From Sulfurimicrobium sp963741495 (GTDB lineage: Bacteria > Pseudomonadota > Gammaproteobacteria > Burkholderiales > Sulfuricellaceae): 64,000 nucleotides of DNA. The position numbers were made by a program, and so were the translations under genes. The notes under the pieces are model-generated. The model had not been told where the DNA came from and did not search any database. It saw nothing but the letters and a program-made list of their open reading frames with translations. The number at the start of each line of letters is the position of its first letter. The first letter of the stretch is position 1. This document shows, piece after piece, positions 51,938-63,324 of this stretch. The stretch spans positions 12,424 to 76,423 of the forward strand of contig CAVUID010000014.1 in NCBI GenBank assembly GCA_963741495.1, in the 5' to 3' direction.

Positions 51938-53662
51938 GTGATTCCTCAGTCTTTCATTCAGGATCTGCTGAATCGCCTCGATATCGTGGATGTCGTCGAG
52001 CGATATGTGCCTTTGAAAAAGGCCGGCGCAAACTACATGGCTTGCTGCCCGTTCCACGGCGAAAAAACCCCTTCCTTCAGCGTCAGTCCCACCAAACAGT
52101 TCTATCATTGCTTTGGCTGCGGTGCGCATGGTACCGCCATCAGCTTCGTCATGGAGTACCAGGGGCTGGGTTTTGTTGAGGCGATCGAGGACCTGGCGCG
52201 CAGTGCCGGCATGACCGTGCCGCAGGAGGCCATGGCCGAAAAACAGCGCACTGCCCAAAGCGCAGATCTGGCGGAAGTCATGCTGCAGGCGACCCGATAT
52301 TACCGGGATGAACTGAAGCGTGCTCCCCTGGCAATCGAATACCTCAAGCGGCGCGGCCTTTCTGGTGAAGTTGCTGCGCGTTTTGGCATCGGTTATGCGC
52401 CGTCTGGGTGGCAAAATTTGAAGGATATTTTTCCCGATTATGATGCCAAATCTTTGGTGCAGGCCGGGTTGGTGATCGAGGGCGAAACCGGCAAGCGCTA
52501 TGACCGCTTTCGTGATCGGATCATGTTTCCCATCATCAATCCGCGCGGTGCGGTGATCGGTTTTGGCGGGCGGGTGCTGGACCAGGGCGAGCCTAAATAC
52601 CTTAATTCTCCGGAAACGCCCCTGTTTGAGAAAGGCCAGGAACTATATGGCCTCTATCAGGCGCGCAAGGCGATTCGTGAGGCCGACCGCGTGCTGGTGG
52701 TGGAAGGCTACATGGATGTGGTGGCGCTGGCGCAGCATGGCATCGAGTATGCGGTCGCTACGCTGGGCACGGCGACAACCCCGGTCCATGTGCAAAAGCT
52801 GCTGCGCCAGAGTGATAGTGTTGTGTTCTGCTTTGATGGTGATGCCGCAGGCAGAAAGGCTGCCTGGCGCGCACTGGAAAATAGCCTCGGACAAGTGGCG
52901 GATGGCAAACACCTGAGTTTTCTGTTTCTGCCTCAGGGTGAAGACCCGGATTCCTATGTGCGTGGTAACGGCAAGGCGTCATTTGAGGCCATGCTGGGCG
53001 AGTCATTGCCCTTGTCGCAATTTCTCTTGCGCGAACTGACTGCGCAGGTGGATATGCAGACGCAGGAAGGGCGGGCGCATTTGCTGCAATTGGCGAAACC
53101 GCTGCTGATGCAGGTGGCGGCGCCGGCGTTGAGCCTGATGCTTCGCAAACGGTTGGCAGAGCTTGCGGGCATATCGCAAGCGGAGCTTGAGGATCTCTTT
53201 CAGATAAGAGTGGTTCAAAAGCCCAAGGCTTTGCCGAAAGGAAAGCGCAATCCGCCTTCTCTGGTGCGGCAGATGATCCAGCTGCTGCTGGTGCAGCCGA
53301 AGTTGGCTCAGGGGGCCGAATTGGGGGTTCTGGAAGGGAACGGCGACGAAGTCACTTTGCAGGCTTTGCTTGATTTTCTTGCGGCGCACCCGCAATTAAG
53401 GGATGCAGCTCCTGTTATTGAGCATTTTCGCGGATCTGCTCATGAAACCAGATTACGCGATGCGGCGGCGGAAGTCATGCAGTGGGAAGACCGCTTTGCG
53501 GAGGGTGAAATCGAAGATGAATTTGCTGGCGCATTGACACAGCTGAAGCAGAAGGTTGAGCGTAAGGAGCTCGAGGCATTAAAGGCTCTGGCGCGTGATC
53601 AGGGTCTGGATGAAACACAGAAAATGCGATTGCTGCAATTGCTGCAGCGAGGTCGTGGGTGA
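51938..53662 (+). CDS. dnaG: DNA primase DnaG
   Basis: 574 residues from GTG 51938 (IPQSFIQDLLNRLDIVDVV). CHC2 zinc finger CCPFHGEKTPSF..HCFGCG, TOPRIM domain with VVEGYMDVVAL and FDGDAAGRKA, and a C-terminal DnaB-binding helical domain. It makes RNA primers at the replication fork. An in-frame TTG at 51926 is also possible. Confidence 0.97.
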   Translation: MIPQSFIQDLLNRLDIVDVVERYVPLKKAGANYMACCPFHGEKTPSFSVSPTKQFYHCFGCGAHGTAISFVMEYQGLGFVEAIEDLARSAGMTVPQEAMAEKQRTAQSADLAEVMLQATRYYRDELKRAPLAIEYLKRRGLSGEVAARFGIGYAPSGWQNLKDIFPDYDAKSLVQAGLVIEGETGKRYDRFRDRIMFPIINPRGAVIGFGGRVLDQGEPKYLNSPETPLFEKGQELYGLYQARKAIREADRVLVVEGYMDVVALAQHGIEYAVATLGTATTPVHVQKLLRQSDSVVFCFDGDAAGRKAAWRALENSLGQVADGKHLSFLFLPQGEDPDSYVRGNGKASFEAMLGESLPLSQFLLRELTAQVDMQTQEGRAHLLQLAKPLLMQVAAPALSLMLRKRLAELAGISQAELEDLFQIRVVQKPKALPKGKRNPPSLVRQMIQLLLVQPKLAQGAELGVLEGNGDEVTLQALLDFLAAHPQLRDAAPVIEHFRGSAHETRLRDAAAEVMQWEDRFAEGEIEDEFAGALTQLKQKVERKELEALKALARDQGLDETQKMRLLQLLQRGRG

Positions 53663-53723
53663 AAATTGATACGGAAGTAGGGTATAATGCCCTGTTTTGT
53701 TAAACGCTTTTTCGGGACAAGGT

Positions 53724-55632
<1,909 letters not shown>

Positions 55633-55640
55633 GTCTTATC

Positions 55641-55717
55641 GGGCCTGTAGCTCAGTTGGTTAGAGCAGAGGACTCATAATCCTTTGGTCCACGGTTCAAG
55701 TCCGTGCGGGCCCACCA
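55641..55717 (+). tRNA. tRNA-Ile (CAU anticodon, lysidine-modified type)
   Basis: 77 bases including encoded CCA. Acceptor GGGCCTG pairs with CGGGCCC; D-arm GCTC-AGTTGGTTA-GAGC; anticodon stem GAGGA/TCCTT with loop CTCATAA (anticodon CAT); T-arm CACGG-TTCAAGT-CCGTG. C4-G69 and C5-G68, recognition pairs for TilS, distinguish it from elongator tRNA-Met. It is 8 bases after rpoD, and accessory DNA follows. Confidence 0.93.
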
Positions 55718-55724
55718 TAAAAAC

Positions 55725-55761
55725 AACGGCTTAGGGTTAATTCTCTAGGCCGTTTTCTTTT
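55725..55761 (+). terminator. terminator after tRNA-Ile
   Basis: AACGGCTTAG and CTAGGCCGTT (one mismatch) with a 10-base loop, followed by TTCTTTT. Confidence 0.8.
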
Positions 55762-56584
55762 GCATGTGTTTCGTGTAGGCGTCATGTAGGTTTTTATTGG
55801 TAATGCTTTGCGGTTTATTGTTAGCCCAAACGCGCAAGCGACCGCGCAGCAAAAAGCGAAGGGGCGACGATCCACCAGCCCCGTTTTGCTGCCTTTCCCC
55901 GCCGGGGATAAAAGGGGCGATGGGTTTGCCGTGTGGCGGTTTTTACCCGCAGGGCGCAAGACATAACGGCTTCTTATGCGAACCCGAAGGGCGGGCGGCA
56001 GTTTGCCCGGCGCTGGCGCTTTGCATAAGACGCCGTTATGTTACAAACCGCCACAGATGCCAGCGCAGCGCGACAAGACCGCGAACCGTTGCGCGGGCGC
56101 TGAACTGACCGGCTGCCACCGCACTAGCCGCCTGCGAACCGCAAGGGCTTGATGGCGCAGCCGTGGGTTTGGGCGGAGCCATGAAGGCCGCAGTGGTGAA
56201 GCGGCGGCGGAATCGGAGCGGGACCAACGTGGCAAGGGCGGCAAGCCGATGGCGGGGTTATGCCTTCGGCGCTTTGTCAGGTGGGCACGGTGTAGCGATG
56301 GCGCGGGGCTTGCGGGTTTTGTTGCAAGCGCCGTGACTGAGCAAGCACGGCACTCAATCCTAAAGCTGGGTGTCAAGCGCCATTAAGCATCCTTTTTTCC
56401 TATACTGACCCACCCCAAGGGGGGAATGAACCTGGCAGGGGGTAGGGTGACATATCTATGTCACGTATAAAATTTTCCAGATTTTCAGGCCTAACTTACA
56501 TCCCTTATAGTGTTTTTCCCTATAGCTGACGTGGGTTATTGGGAATATGATCGGGTTTTGTTTTCAGCGTGATTGATTTCAATT
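55762..56584. other. gene-free 820-base region beside the tRNA
   Basis: No frame in this stretch looks coding. It begins with two TGTAGG motifs 11 bases apart (55774-55779, 55785-55790), of a kind found at integrase attachment sites beside tRNA genes. It is very G/C rich to about 56390, then turns A/T rich. An attC-like palindrome lies at 55961-56041. Confidence 0.5.
55961..56041. other. attC-like palindrome, 81 bases
   Basis: Outer arms ACATAACGGC and GCCGTTATGT are perfect; inner arms TTATGCGAA and TTTGCATAA pair with one mismatch, separated from the outer arms by 3 and 4 bases. This R-spacer-L...L-spacer-R order is that of attC sites, but the outer box GTTATGT departs from GTTRRRY at one position. 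No cassette gene is evident next to it. Confidence 0.35.
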
Positions 56585-57172
56585 ATGCCCCGTATAACAC
56601 TTGGAATTTTAGGCTTACTTCTTGCCATTTGGACTCAATCTGCTTTTCCCCAAAGCGCTGTCCAAGTTGACGCGGGGAGTTTTGCATTTTCTGTGTTGCC
56701 TCCTGCTGGGTGGACAAGACAGGCTCCCGCCTCGCCAAACTCAAGAGTCAAATTTGTATCTCCGCCCAATACACTGCCTGCTGAGTGCGCAGTAATCGTA
56801 CAAGATTATCCTGCCCTGCGGGGGGTGACTCAAGCCCTTTTGAACCAACAAATGGCTTCTCCAATAACGCCGGGAGAGATTGCCGCCGGTTTAAGTGCAA
56901 CCTATAACAATGTACGGATAATAAGTTCCACGAAGACGGCTCTAATTGGCTACCCGGCTAACCAGTTCAGGGTTGAAATGAGTGTGGGCAACAGGGGTTC
57001 CGACACTTGGATGAATAGCCTATATGTACAAACCGCCACCACGCCGGGTTTGATTTGGACCGTGAGCTGTGGCGGTACGGGAAAAACGGCTGGCGCCGCT
57101 CAGCAGGCATTTTCTTACTGGCAGCTTGATATTGCCAAATTTCCGATGGGCATCAAAATTCTTCGGAATTAA
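56585..57172 (+). CDS. exported protein of unknown function
   Basis: 195 residues with a signal peptide (RITLGILGLLLAIWTQSAFP) and a mature domain of mixed beta/alpha prediction: FAFSVLPPAGWTRQ, FVSPPNTLPAECAVIVQDYP, GLIWTVSCGGTGKTA with two Cys. I do not recognise the family. ATG 56585 is chosen; TTG 56573 is possible. Base composition is more A/T rich than the core genome, and it lies in the tRNA-linked accessory region. Confidence 0.65.
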   Translation: MPRITLGILGLLLAIWTQSAFPQSAVQVDAGSFAFSVLPPAGWTRQAPASPNSRVKFVSPPNTLPAECAVIVQDYPALRGVTQALLNQQMASPITPGEIAAGLSATYNNVRIISSTKTALIGYPANQFRVEMSVGNRGSDTWMNSLYVQTATTPGLIWTVSCGGTGKTAGAAQQAFSYWQLDIAKFPMGIKILRN

Positions 57173-57228
57173 CGAATTTATTCAGTGTAGTATCAAAAAC
57201 TCAAACGCACAAATTACGTGAAAATACA

Positions 57229-57750
57229 ATGAAAACGAATAATGCGATAGGCTTGGTAACATTCGCGGCTGGTATTTATAGCGGCACTGTACACGCAGCA
57301 GATCCTCAAGCGTTTTATACAGAAGCTCAAAGAGAGAGTGAGGAAAGTTTTTCCGGCGGTAGCGGGGGACCAGGACTTGAAGCCGCTTTGCTTTGGATCG
57401 CAATATTTGTAGTGTGGATAACTACCTTCAAAAACTCAGGTAGCCGTCTACTATTTCTTTTTATTATTGGCGGTTTGACCTTGATTCTTCATCTCACCGG
57501 AAGAGAGACCGTAGCTCTATATCTTGTGACAGCGTTGGTAGCAATCACATGGTTTTTTGGCAAGAAAGAGGTCAAGCCGATGACCCCAGAAAAAGCTAAA
57601 GCGGTTTTAAAAGAATTAGAAAAAATGAACAAAGAATCAGTAGTGTCCAATGTTCCGTCAATATCTACTGAAAACCAGAAACCACAAAATCAATCTGCTC
57701 AGTCTGGTCAACTAATAGGTAAAGGCGGATACGAAGTGCAACGCGGTTGA
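57229..57750 (+). CDS. membrane protein of unknown function, end altered by an IS element
   Basis: 173 residues: signal or first helix (NAIGLVTFAAGIYSGTVHA), a Ser/Gly-rich stretch, three membrane helices (EAALLWIAIFVVWITTF, LLFLFIIGGLTLILHL, VALYLVTALVAITWFFG) and a cytoplasmic charged tail. The last residues after GKGGY are encoded by the end of the adjacent IS30 copy (from 57733), so the original C-terminus is lost. Family not recognised. Confidence 0.6.
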   Translation: MKTNNAIGLVTFAAGIYSGTVHAADPQAFYTEAQRESEESFSGGSGGPGLEAALLWIAIFVVWITTFKNSGSRLLFLFIIGGLTLILHLTGRETVALYLVTALVAITWFFGKKEVKPMTPEKAKAVLKELEKMNKESVVSNVPSISTENQKPQNQSAQSGQLIGKGGYEVQRG

Positions 57751-58674
57751 ATGATTGCATAAAAACCTCGTGAGGAGTTTTCCAGTCGAGACGTTTTCGT
57801 GGTCGGTGATTCAGGCGTTGCACTATGATGGCGACCTCCTCGTGGGTGATAGTCGTAAATGATCTGGATTTGGGCAGGTACTGGCGTACCAGACCATTGG
57901 TATTTTCATTGGTCCCACGTTGCCAAGAGGCATAGGGGTCAGCGAAGTAAGAAGTTGATCCAGGAGCCAGATCGATTTCGCCGTGTCTGGCGAACTCCAG
58001 ACCGTTGTCGAAGGTCAGGGTGGAACTCTGGCCTTGATAGGCATCAGTGACCGGATGATGGCTTGGCTCACGGCCTCGCTGGTTTTGTGTGAGACATGCG
58101 CCACAAGCAGTACCCTGACTTGCGCTCAACCAGGCTGACGAGAGCTTGTTTGTGACCGGCACCAATGATCGTGTCGCCTTCCCAGTGACCGACCCGGCAT
58201 CGGGTTTCGACAGAGGCGGGGCGGTCTGCCAATGGGCGGCGGTTCGGAATGCGGCCACGGCGCTGCTGGCCGCTGGCGTAGCGTTTCCGGCGCTGTTTCT
58301 GGCAACGCAGGTTGCGCCACAAGTCGCCGCCTTGAAGCTTATCGGCATAGATGTGCTGATAGAGGGTTTCATGGCTCACTGGCAGTTGGGCGGCGACCTG
58401 CTCCGGACTGTGCGGCTCCGCGCAAACGCTTCTGTGCAGCAGCCCAGACAGCCGGTTCGATGCGCAGAGCATTGCGGCTGAGCTCGCACGCCCCTCGCAT
58501 AAATGTTGCGCCTGTTTCGGACGATAGCCACGCTGTCCGCGGTTGCGGGCAAGCTCACGGGAAATCGGTAGATGGATCTGACGCTTCATTAACCGGGAGC
58601 CATTGGCTATGGCCTGCTTTCAGAAGGATGTAAATTTGGTATCGTTCGTCTTGGGTCAGATGTGTGTAGTTCAT
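57725..58674 (-). pseudogene. IS30-family transposase, copy A, frame-shifted
   Basis: Read leftward from the ATG at 58674. Fragments in three frames match the intact copy: ELARNRGQRGYRPKQAQHLC, QVAAQLPVSHETLYQHIYAD, GHWEGDTIIGAGHKQ, TFDNGLEFARHGEIDL, WQRGTNENTNGLVRQYLP. All DDE segments exist but not in one frame. Multiple indels and substitutions relative to copy B show genuine decay. Confidence 0.85.
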
Positions 58675-58755
58675 TGGGCAACTTCGACTTGGCGGTTGAT
58701 GAGCAAAATGCTTCCGCATTCTGACCCATCTCCTCGTTAATCAAAATTGCACTTC
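57733..58755 (-). mobile_element. IS30-family element, copy A (decayed)
   Basis: About 1,023 bases with ends GAAGTGCAA...TTGCACTTC. It is the inverted counterpart of the intact copy at 58982-60008, and the similarity extends past the ends on both sides (to about 57721 and 58770). The transposase frame is broken in several places. Confidence 0.85.
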
Positions 58756-58981
58756 AAACTTGAATCCAAGAAATATTGTGTCTATTTGTCAGGAAATCTA
58801 TTTTCCATCGGTTATGTACAGCATCTCCCACGTTCAAACTTTTAAATGATTCACGGTCACGAACTAAAGCCCCCCTGACCCCTGAGGTTTTCGCTAGCCA
58901 GGAGGTGGCAACGTAGGCAAGTTGCCACTGGTCTTTCATGAAATCTCCACGGCGATTTACTTCGTCCTTGGATTCAAGTTT
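58756..58981. other. spacer between the two inverted IS30 copies
   Basis: 226 bases; its outermost 15 bases on each side (AAACTTGAATCCAAG / CTTGGATTCAAGTTT) are themselves an inverted repeat continuing the IS arms. A minus-strand frame of 78 codons is open but starts inside an IS end; I see no support for it as a gene. Confidence 0.5.
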
Positions 58982-60008
58982 GAAGTGCAATTTTGATTAA
59001 CGAACAGATGGGTCAGAATGCGGAAGCATTTTGCTCATCAACCGCCAAGTCGAAGTTGCCCAATGAACTACACACATCTGACCCAAGACGAACGATACCA
59101 AATTTACATCCTTCTGAAAGCAGGCCATCACCAAATCGAGATTGCCCGGTTAATGAAGCGTCATCCTTCCACCATCTGCCGTGAACTTGCCCGCAACCGC
59201 GGGCAGCGTGGCTATCGTCCCAAGCAGGCGCAGCATTTATGCGAGGCGCGTGCTGAGCTTAGCCGCAACGCCCTGCGCATCGAACCGGCTGTCTGGTCAG
59301 CGGCACAAGCCCGTTTGCGCGAGCAGCACAGCCCGGAACAGGTGGCCGCCCAACTACCAGTGAGCCATGAAACGCTCTATCAGCGCATCTATGCCGACAA
59401 GCTTCAAGGCGGCAACTTGTGGCGCAATCTGCGCTGCCAGAAGCAGCGCAGGAAACGCTACGCCAGTGGTCAGCAGCGCCGTGGCCGCATCCAGAACCGC
59501 CGCTCTTTGGCTGAACGCCCCACCTCAGTCGAAACCCGATGCCGGGTCGGTCACTGGGAAGGCGATACGATCATCGGTGCCGGTCACAAACAAGCCATCG
59601 TCAGCCTGGTCGAGCGCAAGTCAGGCTACTGCTTGCTGGCTCATGTCTCACACAAAACCAGCGAGGCCGTGAGCCAAGCCATCATCCGGTCGCTGATGCC
59701 TATCAAGGCCAGAGTCTCCACCCTGACCTTCGACAACGGTCTGGAGTTCGCCAGACACGGCGAAATCGATCTGGCCCTGGGTTCAACTTCTTACTTCGCT
59801 GACCCCTATGCTTCTTGGCAACGCGGGACCAATGAAAACACCAATGGTCTGGTACGCCAATATCTGCCCAAATCTCGATCCTTTACGACTGTTACCAACG
59901 AGGAGATCGCCATGATCATGCATCGCCTGAATCACCGCCCACGAAAACGTCTCAACTGGAAAACCCCTCACGAGGTTTTTATGCAATCATTCAACCGCGT
60001 TGCACTTC
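58982..60008 (+). mobile_element. IS30-family element, copy B (intact)
   Basis: About 1,027 bases from GAAGTGCAA (58982) to TTGCACTTC (60008), with imperfect inner IR similarity (GATTAACGA versus GGTTGAATGA). It carries one complete transposase. Together with copy A it makes two outward-reading elements with about 1 kb inverted arms. Confidence 0.88.
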
Positions 60009-60016
60009 GTAATTGA
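59063..60016 (+). CDS. IS30-family transposase
   Basis: 317 residues starting MNYTHLTQDERYQIYILLKA with an N-terminal helix-turn-helix (HHQIEIARLMKRHPSTICRE). Catalytic DDE: Asp in GHWEGDTIIGAG, Asp in TLTFDNGLEF, Glu in GTNENTNGLVRQYLP. ATG 59063 gives the family start. The stop (60014-60016) falls just past the terminal repeat. Confidence 0.92.
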   Translation: MNYTHLTQDERYQIYILLKAGHHQIEIARLMKRHPSTICRELARNRGQRGYRPKQAQHLCEARAELSRNALRIEPAVWSAAQARLREQHSPEQVAAQLPVSHETLYQRIYADKLQGGNLWRNLRCQKQRRKRYASGQQRRGRIQNRRSLAERPTSVETRCRVGHWEGDTIIGAGHKQAIVSLVERKSGYCLLAHVSHKTSEAVSQAIIRSLMPIKARVSTLTFDNGLEFARHGEIDLALGSTSYFADPYASWQRGTNENTNGLVRQYLPKSRSFTTVTNEEIAMIMHRLNHRPRKRLNWKTPHEVFMQSFNRVALRN

Positions 60017-60540
60017 ATCCGCCTTTCCTAAAAGAGAGACGAACCTTAAAATAGGTGGAGCTACGCTAAAGATTGACTTTGACTCTTTGGATATTGAGCA
60101 GGTGGAAAACTTAATTGAGGCGCATGAACAAAAGCAAGCGAATGAAAAAGCCAAAGTAATGGCGCTACAAGCCAAGCTGATTGCGCAACGTGCGGTCGGA
60201 AAAAAAGAAAAGGTAACGGCGCTAAGAGCACGAGTCACATCGTCTGAAAAGGAAACTCGGGAACAGGCGAAAAAATTTAAGCGCGACTTGCATAAGCAGG
60301 TTGCTAAAGTTCCTTGTTGCCCCTACTGTGCGGGTTCCGATTCACGGATCAGAATGTGCATTTAGATCACATTTGGCCTGTATCCAAAGGTGGGCAATGA
60401 GCGCAAAAAACTTGGTGTTCGTCTGCGACAATTGTAATAAAAATAAGACGAATTTGACTTTGCGAACTTTCCTTATGAAGTTCCAATTGGACGCTTTGGA
60501 GGTTCATAAGCGTTTGGAACTGCTTGAGAAAGATTTCTAA
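60017..60540 (+). pseudogene. HNH endonuclease remnant
   Basis: N-terminus lost at the IS boundary. A charged coiled-coil region (LEAHEQKQANEKAKVMALQA-type) leads to an HNH domain: VPCCPYC, then in other frames FTDQNVHLDHIWPVSKGG (the catalytic DH) and NLVFVCDNCNKNKTN with the second Cys pair. Two frame breaks lie near 60330-60350 and 60395-60400. Probably from the same accessory element. Confidence 0.75.
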
Positions 60541-60645
60541 CGAACGAGCTCACGGTTGCCATCATTCTTAACTCTGGCGGACTACTGACTGGTAAGGTTA
60601 AGACTGCCCCAAGCCCATTTCACCCGTTATCAGTCCCAGCGCAAA

Positions 60646-60741
60646 TCACCTTGCTCGAAAATGAAGAGACATTTGTCCACACTGAGGGCATTTATAGTTC
60701 TTATCGGTCAGCTTCAAATCTCTTCCCAGCTCCTCCTTCAT
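60646..60741 (-). other. very small frame with a CPQCG zinc-knuckle motif
   Basis: 31 codons, ATG at 60741, giving MKEELGRDLKLTDKNYKCPQ then CGQMSLHFRAR. GGGG lies close before the ATG. It may be a mini-protein or the displaced end of the zinc-ribbon gene upstream. The rest of 60541-60831 shows nothing identifiable. Confidence 0.25.
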
Positions 60742-60831
60742 GCCCCATTGCAAGACTACGCCTTGTTCTGGACGTCTTGTCTGATGCCAGACCAGAGCAA
60801 GAACCGCTCCCATTTTCCACCGGGGGTTTTT

Positions 60832-61056
60832 CTAGTCGCTCTCCGATAGTGTCGGATCGTCGTATGGAATGACTGCCCCTGCATTGCACTGCGGGCATTG
60901 CATGGGTTCGGAGAGAAGATTGACCTGAACAACGGTATGGCATTGCTCACAGAGACAAGGGAAGTAGCAGGTTGTCATGTGGTTATACATGCCGCCGCCA
61001 ATCCTGATGCTGGTGTTTACGCCACATTGGCATGTGGCTATGACTTCTGATCCCAT
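60832..61056 (-). CDS. small zinc-ribbon protein of unknown function
   Basis: 74 residues with Cys in pairs: ATCQCG, CYFPCLCEQC and MQCPQCNAG, compatible with two small zinc sites. GGGGAG precedes ATG 61056 at proper spacing. No family function is evident; short Cys-rich proteins of this kind are common on mobile elements. Confidence 0.6.
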   Translation of the reverse strand: MGSEVIATCQCGVNTSIRIGGGMYNHMTTCYFPCLCEQCHTVVQVNLLSEPMQCPQCNAGAVIPYDDPTLSESD

Positions 61057-61147
61057 TCTTGCTCCCCAGAATTGACCCTCAATGCCCTCATATGCGAGTG
61101 TAATACGGGTCGTATAGCAGAGTGTAAAATTCTCCCATTATTCGAAC

Positions 61148-61420
61148 CTAGCCATTCGGCGCAACCCAGTACCGATGGTACTGGCCACGGGAATTCCACT
61201 TTCGTTTTCGCTGCCAGCCCAGCTTGAGCAACACCGGGCTGATGTATCGCCCTTGGGATTTCAACGCGGCTTCAAACTCCTGCATGGAAAACGGCCGCTC
61301 TCGTGTAGGCTCGGGCAGGCTGGAGTACCAGTCCTGAAATCTGCGCATGAGTGGGTGGCGGGTAGACACACCCTGATCGGTTCGGGCTGCTTCTGCTAAG
61401 TGTTTAATGTATGCGCTCAT
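61148..61420 (-). CDS. small protein of the mobile region, unknown function
   Basis: 90 residues starting MSAYIKHLAEAARTDQGV; the C-terminal half (FEAALKSQGRYISPVLLKLG, WQRKRKWNSRGQYHRYW) is basic and resembles a small winged-helix or DNA-binding tail as seen near P4-type primases. It lies downstream of the primase on the same strand. Confidence 0.55.
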   Translation of the reverse strand: MSAYIKHLAEAARTDQGVSTRHPLMRRFQDWYSSLPEPTRERPFSMQEFEAALKSQGRYISPVLLKLGWQRKRKWNSRGQYHRYWVAPNG

Positions 61421-61654
61421 GCGTGCTGCTCCATTCTGCCGCTGGTGGTTGAGCGGGATTGCATGTGAATAACATCATTTCGTTCGTATGACGGGGGTAA
61501 AGTGCGTCGTGTGCGTCGATAACAGCCCTTTTCCTAAACTTTTTCTAAACACTTTCTCATAAGAGAAGTTTATGAAAACAGCCCTAACTCGGAGCACTCG
61601 ACGCCCCCGGTCACAACCGGTCACAACCGGTTTGCCGCCATCATGCCGTCCGGG
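61421..61654. other. gap with tandem GGTCACAACC repeat
   Basis: No gene seen. GGTCACAACC occurs twice in tandem (61609-61628), followed by GGTTTG; such iterated decamers close to a replication-type helicase can be initiator binding sites, but two copies are too few to decide. Confidence 0.35.
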
Positions 61655-63324
61655 TCAGTGCGCTCCGCCAATTGTCCGTTTGTCAGGCAGCATGGGGTAG
61701 CCACGTTCCCCCAGTCGATGGGTGAGCCGCCGCTGCGCCATCGGATGATGGCCGTTTTGATATCGCCCATGACCGGTATGCCTTATATGCTTCGGTTTTT
61801 TTGACGGTCATGCCCGAGCCAGTGTTGAAGTGCTGCACGAACCCAATCCCCGATAATGTCCTGCTCGTCGCGGTATGCCGCCGTTGCTGCCGTGATGCTT
61901 TGTGGGATAGCCAGGCCGCCTTGCTGCCACTTCCGCAACCCATTCAGCGCCCAGTTCAGAATGCCTGACCCTTCTGCCTTGAGCTTTTCCAGCAGTTTTG
62001 GGTCACGCTGGCTGACGGGGAAGGTCACGCCAAAATCCACCAGCAACACCTTGCGCCACATGCCATCCCCGTTATCAGTTATTTCCGGCTTGTAGTTGCC
62101 GACGATCATGAGCTTGTGGGTCGGGGTGAAATTGACGTCGGCTTTGCCATATGGAACGCGGCCCGTCAGGGTGTCACTGCCAGTCATTTCCTTGACGCGG
62201 TTGCTGTCGAGTTTCCGGCCTTCCGCTGTATCGATTCGCATGAACCGCCGCCCCTTCAGCGCCACAATGTCCGGGCTGGCTGCTTGCGGGCTGCGTTGGT
62301 GCTGCATTAGCATTTCGGTGGCGATCTTCCGGGCATAGTCGCCCAGGAGCCACGCCATCAGCTCGACAAAACACCGATTTGCCGTTGGCTCCGTGTCCGT
62401 GCAGAAAAACAAACGCCTGCTCCTGAACACTGCCGGTCAGGCGGTAGGCCGACCCATCGCTGGATGAATTTCCGTACCAGCGGGTCGGGCTGAACCTCGA
62501 CCATGAACTGCACCCATCGCGGACACGTTGCCGCTTGGACGTATGCGACCGCGCAGCGCTTGGAAACCAGCAGTTTCGGAGATACTGGCAGTAGTACGTG
62601 CTGCTGAAGATCGAGAACACCGTTGGTCACGCCTAGTTGCAGCGGGTCGGCATCGAATTCATGCAGTCCCCGCGTCATGCCCGGTTCTGATTTGGCCATT
62701 TCGATCATGGCGTGAATGACCGGGGCTTTGCTGGTACGCTTGACTTCCTCCCGCATGAGCTTGGTTTTCGGGTCATCTGGCGCTTCGCCGTAGCGCTTGA
62801 CTGCTTCCTTGTGCATCGCTTCCAAGACCTGTTTCGGACCAGCGCGGTCATCTTCTCCAGGCGGTGCCGATAGCCAGCCCGCATCATCCTTGAACAGCAG
62901 CACGTCATTCGTCTCGTGGACGAACAGCAGCTTATCCCGGAACATGCCTGCAAATCGCTTTCCGTTGGCTACGTCGCCCTGACTACCGGCAGCGTGCTGG
63001 GCAGTGCCCACCGACGTGTCCTGCCAGCCATTCTGTTTTGCCAAGTAGACCAACGTGCCGAAGCCCACGCCGTTGGCCTTGCCTGGTTCATATGAATGCC
63101 ACAACGTGTTGAACGCTGCGTCGTCAAACCTTTCCGGTGCGCTCGCGCTCCAGTAGCGTGCCAGCTCTTCCGCGCACTGCCAGCCAGTTGATGCAACGGC
63201 CCACACCACGTTGCGCCACTGCTCATACCCACAATCTGCCGGGATAGCCGCCAGCATGGATTTGACGCGCTCGATGTTCTCTGCCGTTTCGGGTGATGAG
63301 TCTTTCGCTGTGCTTGTTGTCCAT
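61655..63324 (-). pseudogene. P4-type replication protein (PriCT-2 plus SF3 helicase), frame broken at least five times
   Basis: About 556 residues if repaired. PriCT-2-like N-terminus (MLAAIPADCGYEQWRNVVWA, NTLWHSYEPGKANGVGFGTL), D5-N region (GVTNGVLDLQQ), SF3 helicase Walker A HGHGANGKSVF, then VALKGRRFMRIDTAEGRKLD and GNYKPEITDNGDGMWRKV, and a C-terminal AYKAYRSWA..RRLTHRLGERGY. Breaks lie near 63288, 62463, 62363, 61825 and 61765. No primase catalytic domain is upstream. Such proteins replicate satellite phages, plasmids and integrative elements. Confidence 0.8.

Noticed and set aside
55641..55717. Elongator tRNA-Met
   Set aside because: The C4-G69 and C5-G68 pairs favour the lysidine-modified tRNA-Ile.
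55797..56340. G/C-rich open frames in the tRNA-flanking region
   Set aside because: Low-complexity translations with no start signal and no recognisable domain.
58754..58990. 78-codon minus-strand gene between the IS30 copies
   Set aside because: It begins inside an IS terminal repeat and both of its ends coincide with the inverted arms.
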